Shown: positions 11,449-24,278 of the stretch, in pieces
Layout: each line of letters opens with the position of its first letter
How positions within the stretch are numbered: the stretch's first letter is position 1
Assembly (NCBI RefSeq): GCF_024763615.1
Contig: NC_077222.1
Location: 75,702,001 to 75,766,000 of the forward strand
DNA length: 64,000 nt
Direction of reading: 5' to 3'
Source: Phlebotomus papatasi
Lineage: Eukaryota; Arthropoda; Insecta; Diptera; Psychodidae
The notes under the pieces: generated by a model
The model's database searches: none
What the model was told of the DNA's origin: nothing
What the model saw: only the letters and a program-made list of their open reading frames with translations
Translations under genes and position numbers: made by a program

Positions 11449-13026
11449 ACTGTGATATGAATAGCCCATCCAAATCACATCACAACAGACGTACTTAACA
11501 ACAAGTCCTTCGAATGAACTGTTCCAAACACCACAGTTGTTCTTGTGACTGTCTCCTTAGACCACTGAAGTCAGAGTGAGCTGCTCAGGAACAGATCCTC
11601 CTTTTTATACGTACGACAATTCAAAAGGGTCCTTGAATTTCTACCTGAAAAACTAATTAGTTTCTCAACCAATGGGCATCACCCATTAAACTTCATATTA
11701 CCCATAATTACCTTCAAATTCAGAATCCTTCAATAAAATAATCATCACAAGATAGTAAGGAAAGGTTATGCAGCAAACGGAACCCAGTGACAATTCTTTT
11801 GTGACGTCATGTGAGCTACGTTTGCTGAATAAATTTTCCGAAGTCAAAAACTTGCTACAAGAGATGCAAAAGGAAAGGTTATTCAGCAAACATAACCCAG
11901 TGACGGTTGTTATTTGACGTCATATGAGCTAGGTTTTCTGAATAAACATTTCGAGATTTATTAAAAAAAAAAACTACAGATGGAAAAGGAAAGGTTATTC
12001 AGCAAACATAACCCAGTGACAATTCTTTTGTGACGTCATGTGAGCTACGTTTGCTGAATAAATTTTCCGAAGTCAAAAACTTGCTACAAGAGATGCAAAA
12101 GGAAAGGTTATTCAGCAAACATAACTCAGTGACGGTTGTTATTTGACGTCATATGAGCTAGGTTTTCTGAATAAACATTTCTAGATTTATTAAAAAAAAT
12201 ACTACAGATGGAAAAGGAAAGGTTATTCAGCAAACATAACCGAGTGACAATTCTTTTGTGACGTCATATGAGCTAGGATTGCCGAATGAATTTTCCGATG
12301 TCAAAAACTTGCTACAAGAGATGCAAAAGGAAAGGTTATTCAGCAAACATAACTCAGTGACGGTTGTTATTTGACGTCATATGAGCTAGGTTTTCTGAAT
12401 AAACATTTCTAGATTTATTAAAAAAAAATACTACAGATGGAAAAGGAAAGGTTATTCAGCAAACATAACCCAGTGACAATTCTTTTGTGACGTCATATGA
12501 GCTAGGATTGCCGAATGAATTTTCCGAAGTCTAAAACCTATTGCTGGAGATGTCAACGGAGAGGTTATTCAGCAAACATAACCCTGTGACATTTGATTTT
12601 GACGTCACATATGAGCTAAGTTTGTTGAACAAATTTTCCATGGCTAAAAAGGCGCTGTCGATGATATCCAGGGTAAATATTGAGCAAACTCACCCCAGTT
12701 ATGGTTGTTAAAAACATGACTAGAGGCTTGTTTACTGAATTTTTACACTTATCATATTTCGTCAATCGTTGTTTGTAAAATATTGTCGCATTCCGATCAA
12801 ATTGTTCAGAAAACATAACCCAGTAATGATTTTAGCACTTTTACATAAACTGAATTAGGTTTTCCTAAAATTATCATCTTACATAAATTGTATAAATGGA
12901 TTTTGATAAAAACTATGCCAACTGAAAAGCATTTTGTTTAGAACACAAGACAATTAATCAACATTTACTAAAAAACTAAATTTTATTTTATTGGTGTTAA
13001 TTCCAGACCGGTCATAAAGCACGACC
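11449..13026 (-). repeat. array unit 10 (1578 bp, two extra CRE pairs)
   Basis: The unit has eight CRE subrepeats. The order and point variants (for example AACCGAGTGACAATTC near 12240) match unit 11, so the two look like a roughly 1.58-kb tandem duplication. Confidence 0.93.
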
Positions 13027-14602
13027 ACTGTGATATGAATAGCCCATCCAAATCACATCACAACAGACGTACTTAACAACAAGTCCTTCGAATGAACTGT
13101 TCCAAACACCACAGTTGTTCTTGTGACTGTCTCCTTAGACCACTGAAGTCAGAGTGAGCTGCTCAGGAACAGATCCTCCTTTTTATACGTACGACAATTC
13201 AAAAGGGTCCTTGAATTTCTACCTGAAAAACTAATTAGTTTCTCAACCAATGGGCATCACCCATTAAACTTCATATTACCCATAATTACCTTCAAATTCA
13301 GAATCCTTCAATAAAATAATCATCACAAGATAGTAAGGAAAGGTTATGCAGCAAACGGAACCCAGTGACAATTCTTTTGTGACGTCATGTGAGCTACGTT
13401 TGCTGAATAAATTTTCCGAAGTCAAAAACTTGCTACAAGAGATGCAAAAGGAAAGGTTATTCAGCAAACATAACCCAGTGACGGTTGTTATTTGACGTCA
13501 TATGAGCTAGGTTTTCTGAATAAACATTTCGAGATTTATTAAAAAAAAACTACAGATGGAAAAGGAAAGGTTATTCAGCAAACATAACCCAGTGACAATT
13601 CTTTTGTGACGTCATGTGAGCTACGTTTGCTGAATAAATTTTCCGAAGTCAAAAACTTGCTACAAGAGATGCAAAAGGAAAGGTTATTCAGCAAACATAA
13701 CTCAGTGACGGTTGTTATTTGACGTCATATGAGCTAGGTTTTCTGAATAAACATTTCTAGATTTATTAAAAAAAATACTACAGATGGAAAAGGAAAGGTT
13801 ATTCAGCAAACATAACCGAGTGACAATTCTTTTGTGACGTCATATGAGCTAGGATTGCCGAATGAATTTTCCGATGTCAAAAACTTGCTACAAGAGATGC
13901 AAAAGGAAAGGTTATTCAGCAAACATAACTCAGTGACGGTTGTTATTTGACGTCATATGAGCTAGGTTTTCTGAATAAACATTTCTAGATTTATTAAAAA
14001 AAAATACTACAGATGGAAAAGGAAAGGTTATTCAACAAACATAACCCAGTGACAATTCTTTTGTGACGTCATATGAGCTAGGATTGCCGAATGAATTTTC
14101 CGAAGTCTAAAACCTATTGCTGGAGATGTCAACGGAGAGGTTATTCAGCAAACATAACCCTGTGACGTTTGATTTTGACGTCACATATGAGCTAAGTTTG
14201 TTGAACAAATTTTCCATGGCTAAAAAGGCGCTGTCGATGATATCCAGGTTAAATATTGAGCAAACTCACCCCAGTTATGGTTGTTAAAAACATGACTAGA
14301 GGCTTGTTTACTGAATTTTTACACTTATCATATTTCGTCAATCGTTGTTTGTAAAATATTGTCGCATTCCGATCAAATTGTTCAGAAAACATAACCCAGT
14401 AATGATTTTAGCACTTCTACATAAACTGAATTAGGTTTTCCGAAAATTATCATCTTACATAAATTGTATAAATGGATTTTGATAAAAACTATGCCAACTG
14501 AAAAGCATTTTGTTTAGAACACAAGACAATCAATCAACATTTACTAAAAAACTAAATTTTATTTTAATGGTGTTAATTCCAGACCGGTCATAAAGCACGA
14601 CC
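13027..14602 (-). repeat. array unit 11 (1576 bp, two extra CRE pairs)
   Basis: This unit has the same subrepeat order as unit 10. A G-to-T change at 14249 puts a TAA stop (14249-14251, minus strand) in the recurrent 66-codon ORF, so the frame is broken in this unit. Confidence 0.93.
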
Positions 14603-15721
14603 ACTGTGATATGAATAGCCCATCCAAATCACATCACAACAGACGTACTTAACAACAAGTCCTTCGAATGAACTGTTCCAAACACCACAGTTGTTCTTGT
14701 GACTGTCTCCTTAGACCACTGAAGTCAGAGTGAGCTACTCAGGAACAGATCCTCCTTTTTATACGTACGACAATTCAAAAGGGTCCTTGAATTTCTACCT
14801 GAAAAACTAATTAGTTTCTCAACCAATGGGCATCACCCATTAAACTTCATATTAACCGTAATTACCTTCAAATTCAGAATCCTTCAATAAAATAATCATC
14901 ACAAGATAGTAAGGAAAGGTTATGCAGCAAACGGAACCCAGTGACGATTGCTTTTGACGTCATGTGAGCTACGTTTGCTGAATAAATTTTCCGAAGTCAA
15001 AAACTTGCTACAAGAGATGCAAAAGGAAAGGTTATTCAGCAAACATAACCCAGTGACGGTTGTTATTTGACGTCATATGAGCTAGGTTTTCTGAATAAAC
15101 ATTTCGAGATTTATTAAAAAAAATACTACAGATGGAAAAGGAAAGGTTATTCAGCAAACATAACCCAGTGACAATTCTTTTGTGACGTCATATGAGCTAG
15201 GATTGCCGAATGAATTTTCCGAAGTCTAAAACCTATTGCTGGAGATGTCAACGGAGAGGTTATTCAGCAAACATAACCCTGTGACATTTGATTTTGACGT
15301 CACATATGAGCTAAGTTTGTTGAACAAATTTTCCATGGCTAAAAAGGCGCTGTCGATGATATCCAGGGTAAATATTGAGCAAACTCACCCCAGTTATGGT
15401 TGTTAAAAACATGACTAGAGGCTTGTTTACTGAATTTTTACACTTAACATATTTCGTCAATCTTTGTTTGTAAAATATTGGCGCATTCCGATCAAATTGT
15501 TCAGAAAACATAACCCAGTAATGATTTTAGCACCTTTACATAAACTGAATTAGGTTTTCCGAAAATTATCATCTTACATAAATTGTATAAATGGATTTCG
15601 ATAAAAACTATGCCAACTGAAAAGCATTTTGTTTAGAACACAAGACAATCAATCAACATTTACTAAAAAACTAAATTTTATTTTATTGGTGTTAATTCCA
15701 GACCGGTCATAAAGCACGACC
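14603..15721 (-). repeat. array unit 12 (basic, 1119 bp)
   Basis: The unit has four CRE subrepeats and is closest by shared variants to unit 14. Confidence 0.93.
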
Positions 15722-16646
15722 ACTGTGATATGAATAGCCCATCCAAATCACATCACAACAGACGTACTTAACAACAAGTCCTTCGAATGAACTGTTCCAA
15801 ACACCACAGTTGTTCTTGTGACTGTCTCCTTAGACCACTGAAGTCAGAGTGAGCTGCTCAGGAACAGATCCTCCTTTTTATACGTACGACAATTCAAAAG
15901 GGTCCTTGAATTTCTACCTGAAAAACTAATTAGTTTCTCAACCAATGGGCATCACCCATTAAACTTCATATTACCCATAATTACCTTCAAATTCAGAATC
16001 CTTCAATAAAATAATCATCACAAGATAGTAAGGAAAGGTTATGCAGCAAACGGAACCCAGTGACAATTCTTTTGTGACGTCATGTGAGCTACGTTTGCTG
16101 AATAAATTTTCCGAAGTCAAAAACTTGCTACAAGAGATGCAAAAGGAAAGGTTATTCAGCAAACATAACTCAGTGACGGTTGTTATTTGACGTCATATGA
16201 GCTAGGTTTTCTGAATAAACATTTCGAGATTCGAGCTAAATTTGTTGAACAAATTTTCCGTGGCTAAAAAGGCGCTGTCGATGATATCCAGGGTAAATAT
16301 TGAGCAAACTCACCCCAGTTATGGTTGTTAAAAACATGACTAGAGGCTTGTTTACTGAATTTTTACACTTATCATATTTCGTCAATCGTTGTTTGTAAAA
16401 TATTGTCGCATTCCGATCAAATTGTTCAGAAAACATAACCCAGTAATGATTTTAGCACTTTTACATAAACTGAATTAGGTTTTCCTAAAATTATCATCTT
16501 ACATAAATTGTATAAATGGATTTTGATAAAAACTATGCCAACTGAAAAGCATTTTGTTTAGAACACAAGACAATCAATCAACATTTACTAAAAAACTAAA
16601 TTTTATTTTAATGGTGTTAATTCCAGACCGGTCATAAAGCACGACC
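15722..16646 (-). repeat. array unit 13 (925 bp, internal deletion)
   Basis: This is the shortest complete unit. After two CRE subrepeats the sequence jumps at about 16231 from the TTTCGAGATT motif of a B-type subrepeat directly to GAGCTAAATTTGTTGAAC. The C- and D-type CREs are removed. The same junction occurs in unit 15. Confidence 0.93.
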
Positions 16647-17765
16647 ACTGTGATATGAATAGCCCATCCAAATCACATCGCAACAGACGTACTTAACAAC
16701 AAGTCCTTCGAATGAACTGTTCCAAACACCATAGTTGTTCTTGTGACTGTCTCCTTAGACCACTGAAGTCAGAGTGAGCTACTCAGGAACAGATCCTCCT
16801 TTTTATACGTACGACAATTCAAAAGGGTCCTTGAATTTCTACCTGAAAAACTAATTAGTTTCTCAACCAATGGGCATCACCCATTAAACTTCATATTAAC
16901 CGTAATTACCTTCAAATTCAGAATCCTTCAATAAAATAATCATCACAAGATAGTAAGGAAAGGTTATGCAGCAAACGGAACCCAGTGACGATTGCTTTTG
17001 ACGTCATGTGAGCTACGTTTGCTGAATAAATTTTCCGAAGTCAAAAACTTGCTACAAGAGATGCAAAAGGAAAGGTTATTCAGCAAACATAACCCAGTGA
17101 CGGTTGTTATTTGACGTCATATGAGCTAGGTTTTCTGAATAAACATTTCGAGATTTATTAAAAAAAATACCACAGATGGAAAAGGAAAGGTTATTCAGCA
17201 AACATAACCCAGTGACAATTCTTTTGTGACGTCATGTGAGCTAGGATTGCCGAATGAATTTTCCGAAGTCTAAAACCTATTGCTGGAGATGTCAACGGAG
17301 AGGTTATTCAGCAAACATAACCCTGTGACATTTGATTTTGACGTCACATATGAGCTAAGTTTGTTGAACAAATTTTCCATGGCTAAAAAGGCGCTGTCGA
17401 TGATATCCAGGGTAAATATTGAGCAAACTCACCCCAGTTATGGTTGTTAAAAACATGACTAGAGGCTTGTTTACTGAATTTTTACACTTAACATATTTCG
17501 TCAATCTTTGTTTGTAAAATATTGGCGCATTCCGATCAAATTGTTCAGAAAACATAACCCAGTAATGATTTTAGCACCTTTACATAAACTGAATTAGGTT
17601 TTCCGAAAATTATCATCTTACATAAATTGTATAAATGGATTTCGATAAAAACTATGCCAACTGAAAAGCATTTTGTTTAGAACACAAGACAATCAATCAA
17701 CATTTACTAAAAAACTAAATTTTATTTTATTGGTGTTAATTCCAGACCGGTCATAAAGCACGACC
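16647..17765 (-). repeat. array unit 14 (basic, 1119 bp)
   Basis: The unit has four CRE subrepeats, with private changes such as CACATCGCAACAG in the RNA segment near 16675 and CACCATAG near 16728. Confidence 0.93.
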
Positions 17766-19149
17766 ACTGTGATATGAATAGCCCATCCAAATCACATCAC
17801 AACAGACGTACTTAACAACAAGTCCTTCGAATGAACTGTTCCAAACACCACAGTTGTTCTTGTGACTGTCTCCTTAGACCACTGAAGTCAGAGTGAGCTG
17901 CTCAGGAACAGATCCTCCTTTTTATACGTACGACAATTCAAAAGGGTCCTTGAATTTCTACCTGAAAAACTAATTAGTTTCTCAACCAATGGGCATCACC
18001 CATTAAACTTCATATTACCCATAATTACCTTCAAATTCAGAATCCTTCAATAAAATAATCATCACAAGATAGTAAGGAAAGGTTATGCAGCAAACGGAAC
18101 CCAGTGACAATTCTTTTGTGACGTCATGTGAGCTACGTTTGCTGAATAAATTTTCCGAAGTCAAAAACTTGCTACAAGAGATGCAAAAGGAAAGGTTATT
18201 CAGCAAACATAACCCAGTGACGGTTGTTATTTGACGTCATATGAGCTAGGTTTTCTGAATAAACATTTCGAGATTTATTAAAAAAAAAAAACTACAGATG
18301 GAAAAGGAAAGGTTATTCAGCAAACATAACCCAGTGACAATTGTTTTGTGACGTCATATGAGCTAGGATTGCCGAATGAATTTTCCGATGTCAAAAACTT
18401 GCTACAAGAGATGCAAAAGGAAAGGTTATTCAGCAAACATAACCCAGTGACGGTTGTTATTTGACGTCATATGAGCTAGGTTTTCTGAATAAACATTTCG
18501 AGATTTATTAAAAAAAAAAACTACAGATGGAAAAGGAAAGGTTATTCAGCAAACATAACCCAGTGACAATTGTTTTGTGACGTCATATGAGCTAGGATTG
18601 CCGAATGAATTCTCCGATGTCAAAAACTTGCTACAAGAGATGCAAAAGGAAAGGTTATTCAGCAAACATAACTCAGTGACGGTTGTTATTTGACGTCATA
18701 TGAGCTAGGTTTTCTGAATAAACATTTCGAGATTCGAGCTAAATTTGTTGAACAAATTTTCCGTGGCTAAAAAGGCGCTGTCGATGATATCCAGGGTAAA
18801 TATTGAGCAAACTCACCCCAGTTATGGTTGTTAAAAACATGACTAGAGGTTTGTTTACTGAATTTTTACACTTAACATATTTCGTCAATCTTTGTTTGTA
18901 AAATATTGTCGCATTCCGATCAAATTGTTCAGAAAACATAACCCAGTAATGATTTTAGCACTTTTACATAAACTGAATTAGGTTTTCCGAAAATTATCAT
19001 CTTACATAAATTGTGTAAATGGATTTTGATAAAAACTATGCCAACTGAAAAGCATTTTGTTTAGAACACAAGACAATCAATCAACATTTACTAAAAAACT
19101 AAATTTTATTTTATTGGTGTTAATTCCAGACCGGTCATAAAGCACGACC
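17766..19149 (-). repeat. array unit 15 (1384 bp, deletion junction plus two CRE pairs)
   Basis: The unit carries the deletion junction of unit 13 (here at about 18734) but has two extra subrepeat pairs, giving six CRE subrepeats. Length 925 + 459 fits the 229-bp step. Confidence 0.93.
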
Positions 19150-21643
19150 ACTGTGATATGAATAGCCCATCCAAATCACATCACAACAGACGTACTTAAC
19201 AACAAGTCCTTCAAATGAACTGTTCCAAACACCACAGTTGTTCTTGTGACTGTCTCCTTAGACCACTGAAGTCAGAGTGAGCTGCTCAGGAACAGATCCT
19301 CCTTTTTATACGTACGACAATTCAAAAGGGTCCTTGAATTTCTACCTGAAAAACTAATTAGTTTCTCAACCAATGGGCATCACCCATTAAACTTCATATT
19401 AACCGTAATTACCTTCAAATTCAGAATCCTTCAATAAAATAATCATCACAAGATAGTAAGGAAAGGTTATGCAGCAAACGGAACCCAGTGACGATTGCTT
19501 TTGACGTCATGTGAGCTACATTTGCTGAATAAATTTTCCGAAGTCAAAAACTTGCTACAAGAGATGCAAAAGGAAAGGTTATTCAGCAAACATAACCCAG
19601 TGACGGTTGTTATTTGACGTCATATGAGCTAGGTTTTCTGAATAAACATTTCGAGATTTATTAAAAAAAAAAAACTACAGATGGAAAAGGAAAGGTTATT
19701 CAGCAAACATAACCCAGTGACAATTGTTTTGTGACGTCATATGAGCTAGGATTGCCGAATGAATTTTCCGATGTCAAAAACTTGCTACAAGAGATGCAAA
19801 AGGAAAGGTTATTCAGCAAACATAACCCAGTGACGGTTGTTATTTGACGTCATATGAGCTAGGTTTTCTGAATAAACATTTCGAGATTTATTAAAAAAAA
19901 AACTACAGATGGAAAAGGAAAGGTTATTCAGCAAACATAACCCAGTGACAATTGTTTTGTGACGTCATATGAGCTAGGATTGCCGAATGAATTTTCCGAT
20001 GTCAAAAACTTGCTACAAGAGATGCAAAAGGAAAGGTTATTCAGCAAACATAACCCAGTGACGGTTGTTATTTGACGTCATATGAGCTAGGTTTTCTGAA
20101 TAAACATTTCGAGATTTATTAAAAAAAAAATACTACAGATGGAAAAGGAAAGGTTATTCAGCAAACATAACCCAGTGACAATTCTTTTGTGACGTCATAT
20201 GAGCTAGGATTGCAGAATGAATTTTCCGATGTCAAAAACTTGCTACAAGAGATGCAAAAGGAAAGGTTATTCAGCAAACATAACTCAGTGACGGTTGTTA
20301 TTTGACGTCATATGAGCTAGGTTTTCTGAATAAACATTTCGAGATTTATTAAAAAAAATACTACAGATGGAAAAGGAAAGGTTATTCAGCAAACATAACC
20401 CAGTGACAATTGTTTTGTGACGTCATATGAGCTAGGATTGCCGAATGAATTTTCCGATGTCAAAAACTTGCTACAAGAGATGCAAAAGGAAAGGTTATTC
20501 AGCAAACATAACTCAGTGACGGTTGTTATTTGACGTCATATGAGCTAGGTTTTCTGAATAAACATTTCGAGATTTATTAAAAAAAATACTACAGATGGAA
20601 AAGGAAAGGTTATTCAGCAAACATAACCCAGTGACAATTCTTTTGTGACGTCATATGAGCTAGGATTGCCGAATGAATTTTCCGATGTCAAAAACTTGCT
20701 ACAAGAGATGCAAAAGGAAAGGTTATTCAGCAAACATAACTCAGTAACGGTTGTTATTTGACGTCATATGAGCTAGGTTTTCTGAATAAACATTTCGAGA
20801 TTTATTAAAAAAAAATACTACAGATGGAAAAGGAAAGGTTATTCAGCAAACATAACCCAGTGACAATTCTTTTGTGACGTCATATGAGCTAGGATTGCCG
20901 AATGAATTTTCCGATGTCAAAAACTTGCTACAAGAGATGCAAAAGGAAAGGTTATTCAGCAAACATAACTCAGTGACGGTTGTTATTTGACGTCATATGA
21001 GCTAGGTTTTCTGAATAAACATTTCGAGATTTATTAAAAAAAAAATACTACAGATGGAAAAGGAAAGGTTATTCAGCAAACATAACCCAGTGACAATTCT
21101 TTTGTGACGTCATATGAGCTAGGATTGCCGAATGAATTTTCCGAAGTCTAAAACCTATTGCTGGAGATGTCAACGGAGAGGTTATTCAGCAAACATAACC
21201 CTGTGACATTTGATTTTGACGTCACATATGAGCTAAGTTTGTTGAACAAATTTTCCTTGGCTAAAAAGGCGCTGTCGATGATATCCAGGGTAAATATTGA
21301 GCAAACTCACCCCAGTTATGGTTGTTAAAAACATGACTAGAGGCTTGTTTACTGAATTTTTACACTTAACATATTTCGTCAATCTTTGTTTGTAAAATAT
21401 TGGCGCATTCCGATCAAATTGTTCAGAAAACATAACCCAGTAATGATTTTAGCACCTTTACATAAACTGAATTAGGTTTTCCGAAAATTATCATCTTACA
21501 TAAATTGTATAAATGGATTTTGATAAAAACTATGCCAACTGAAAAGCATTTTGTTTAGAACACAAGACAATCAATCAACATTTACTAAAAAACTAAATTT
21601 TATTTTATTGGTGTTAATTCCAGACCGGTCATAAAGCACGACC
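19150..21643 (-). repeat. array unit 16 (2494 bp, six extra CRE pairs)
   Basis: This is the longest unit. I count sixteen TGACGTCA subrepeats in the order A, six B-C' pairs, then B, C, D, as expected for local amplification of the 229-bp pair. Confidence 0.93.
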
Positions 21644-23220
21644 ACTGTGATATGAATAGCCCATCCAAATCACATCACAACAGACGTACTTAACAACAAG
21701 TCCTTCGAATGAACTGTTCCAAACACCACAGTTGTTCTTGTGACTGTCTCCTTAGACCACTGAAGTCAGAGTGAGCTGCTCAGGAACAGATCCTCCTTTT
21801 TATACGTACGACAATTCAAAAGGGTCCTTGAATTTCTACCTGAAAAACTAATTAGTTTCTCAACCAATGGGCATCACCCATTAAACTTCATATTACCCAT
21901 AATTACCTTCAAATTCAGAATCCTTCAATAAAATAATCATCACAAGATAGTAAGGAAAGGTTATGCAGCAAACGGAACCCAGTGACAATTCTTTTGTGAC
22001 GTCATGTGAGCTACGTTTGCTGAATAAATTTTCCGAAGTCAAAAACTTGCTACAAGAGATGCAAAAGGAAAGGTTATTCAGCAAACATAACCCAGTGACG
22101 GTTGTTATTTGACGTCATATGAGCTAGGTTTTCTGAATAAACATTTCGAGATTTATTAAAAAAAAAACTACAGATGGAAAAGGAAAGGTTATTCAGCAAA
22201 CATAACCCAGTGACAATTGTTTTGTGACGTCATATGAGCTAGGATTGTCGAATGAATTTTCCGATGTCAAAAACTTGCTACAAGAGATGCAAAAGGAAAG
22301 GTTATTCAGCAAACATAACCCAGTGACGGTTGTTATTTGACGTCATATGAGCTAGGTTTTCTGAATAAACATTTCGAAATTTATAAAAAAAAATTACTAC
22401 AGATGGAAAAGGAAAGGTTATTCAGCAAACATAACCCAGTGACAATTCTTTTGTGACGTCATATGAGCTAGGATTGCCGAATGAATTTTCCGATGTCAAA
22501 AACTTGCTACAAGAGATGCAAAAGGAAAGGTTATTCAGCAAACATAACTCAGTGACGGTTGTTATTTGACGTCATATGAGCTAGGTTTTCTGAATAAACA
22601 TTTCGAGATTTATTAAAAAAAAACTACTACAGATGGAAAAGGAAAGGTTATTCAGCAAACATAACCCAGTGACAATTCTTTTGTGACGTCATATGAGCTA
22701 GGATTGCCGAATGAATTTTCCGAAGTCTAAAACCTATTGCTGGAGATGTCAACGGAGAGGTTATTCAGCAAACATAACCCTGTGACATTTGATTTTGACG
22801 TCATATGAGCTAAGTTTGTTGAACAAATTTTCCTTGGCTAAAAAGGCGCTGTCGATGATATCCAGGGTAAATATTGAGCAAACTCACCCCAGTTATGGTT
22901 GTTAAAAACATGACTAGAGGCTTGTTTACTGAATTTTTACACTTAACATATTTCGTCAATCTTTGTTTGTAAAATATTGGCGCATTCCGATCAAATTGTT
23001 CAGAAAACATAACCCAGTAATGATTTTAGCACCTTTACATAAACTGAATTAGGTTTTCCGAAAATTATCATCTTACATAAATTGTATAAATGGATTTTGA
23101 TAAAAACTATGCCAACTGAAAAGCATTTTGTTTAGAACACAAGACAATCAATCAACATTTACTAAAAAACTAAATTTTATTTTATTGGTGTTTATTCCAG
23201 ACCGGTCATAAAGCACGACC
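21644..23220 (-). repeat. array unit 17 (1577 bp, two extra CRE pairs)
   Basis: The unit has eight CRE subrepeats. In the D-type subrepeat near 22797 the usual GACGTCACATATGAG is shortened to GACGTCATATGAG, which matches the other subrepeat types. Confidence 0.93.
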
Positions 23221-24278
23221 ACTGTGATATGAATAGCCCATCCAAATCACATCACAACAGACGTACTTAACAACAAGTCCTTCGAATGAACTATTCCAAA
23301 CACCACAGTTGTTCTTGTGACTGTCTCCTTAGACCACTGAAGTCAGAGTGAGCTGCTCAGGAACAGATCCTCCTTTTTATACGTACGACAATTCAAAAGG
23401 GTCCTTGAATTTCTACCTGAAAAACTAATTAGTTTCTCAACCAATGGGCATCACCCATTAAACTTCATATTAACCGTAATTACCTTCAAATTCAGAATCC
23501 TTCAATAAAATAATCATCACAAGATAGTAAGGAAAGGTTATGCAGCAAACGGAACCCAGTGACGATTGCTTTTGACGTCATGTGAGCTACGTTTGCTGAA
23601 TAAATTTTCCGAAGTCAAAAACCTGCTACAAGAGATGCAAAAGGAAAGGTTATTCAGCAAACATAACCCAGTGACAATTGTTTTGTGACGTCATATGAGC
23701 TAGGATTGCCGAATGAATTTTCCGATGTCAAAAACCTGCTACAAGAGATGCAAAAGGAAAGGTTATTCAGCAAACATAACCCAGTGACAATTCTTTTGTG
23801 ACGTCATATGAGCTAGGATTGCCGAATGAATTTTCCGAAGTCTAAAACCTATTGCTGGAGATGTCAACGGAGAGGTTATTCAGCAAACATAACCCTGTGA
23901 CATTTGATTTTGACGTCACATATGAGCTAAGTTTGTTGAACAAATTTTCCATGGCTAAAAAGGCGCTGTCGATGATATCCAGGGTAAATATTGAGCAAAC
24001 TCACCCCAGTTATGGTTGTTAAAAACATGACTAGAGGCTTGTTTACTGAATTTTTACACTTAACATATTTCGTCAATCTTTGTTTGTAAAATATTGTCGC
24101 ATTCCGATCAAATTGTTCAGAAAACATAATCCAGTAATGATTTTAGCACTTTTACATAAACTGAATTAGGTTTTCCGAAAATTATCATCTTACATAAATT
24201 GTATAAATGGATTTTGATAAAAACTATGCCAACTGAAAAGCATTTTTTAGAACACAAGACATTGAATCAACATTTACT
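23221..24278 (-). repeat. array unit 18 (right-edge unit, truncated)
   Basis: The unit has the usual promoter but an odd subrepeat order (A, C', C, D; the B type is missing). It ends after CATTTACT, before the AATAAA signals and RNA core that a next unit would supply, and unique sequence begins. Confidence 0.93.

Larger units (their letters stand above)
1..24278 (-). repeat. 18-unit tandem array of a 1.12-kb promoter/RNA cassette
   Basis: Eighteen head-to-tail units begin with ACTGTGATATGAAT at 1, 1121, 2240, 3587, 4707, 5827, 7404, 9210, 10330, 11449, 13027, 14603, 15722, 16647, 17766, 19150, 21644 and 23221. By eye the units differ by only scattered substitutions, so the array is recently homogenised. 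Basic units are 1119-1120 bp. Longer ones are about 228, 457, 686 or 1374 bp longer, which fits 1, 2, 3 or 6 extra copies of a 229-bp pair of subrepeats. The strand given is that of the promoter, RNA segment and poly(A) signals seen in each unit. The array runs off the left edge of the window and stops abruptly near 24278, inside the A+T-rich stretch that precedes the poly(A) signal of the next unit. No transposase, reverse transcriptase or other protein gene lies in it. Confidence 0.97.

Noticed and set aside
1..24278. CRISPR array
   Set aside because: Period is 115-1120 bp with no short repeat-spacer structure, no cas genes, and a eukaryotic context.
1..24278. Hammerhead ribozyme in the satellite, as in some insect satellites
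   Set aside because: CTGANGA and GAAA boxes do not occur together in the right arrangement on either strand of the unit.
1..24278. rDNA intergenic spacer
   Set aside because: Subrepeats plus duplicated promoters resemble one, but the promoter is TATA/initiator type with poly(A) signals and no rRNA sequence is seen.
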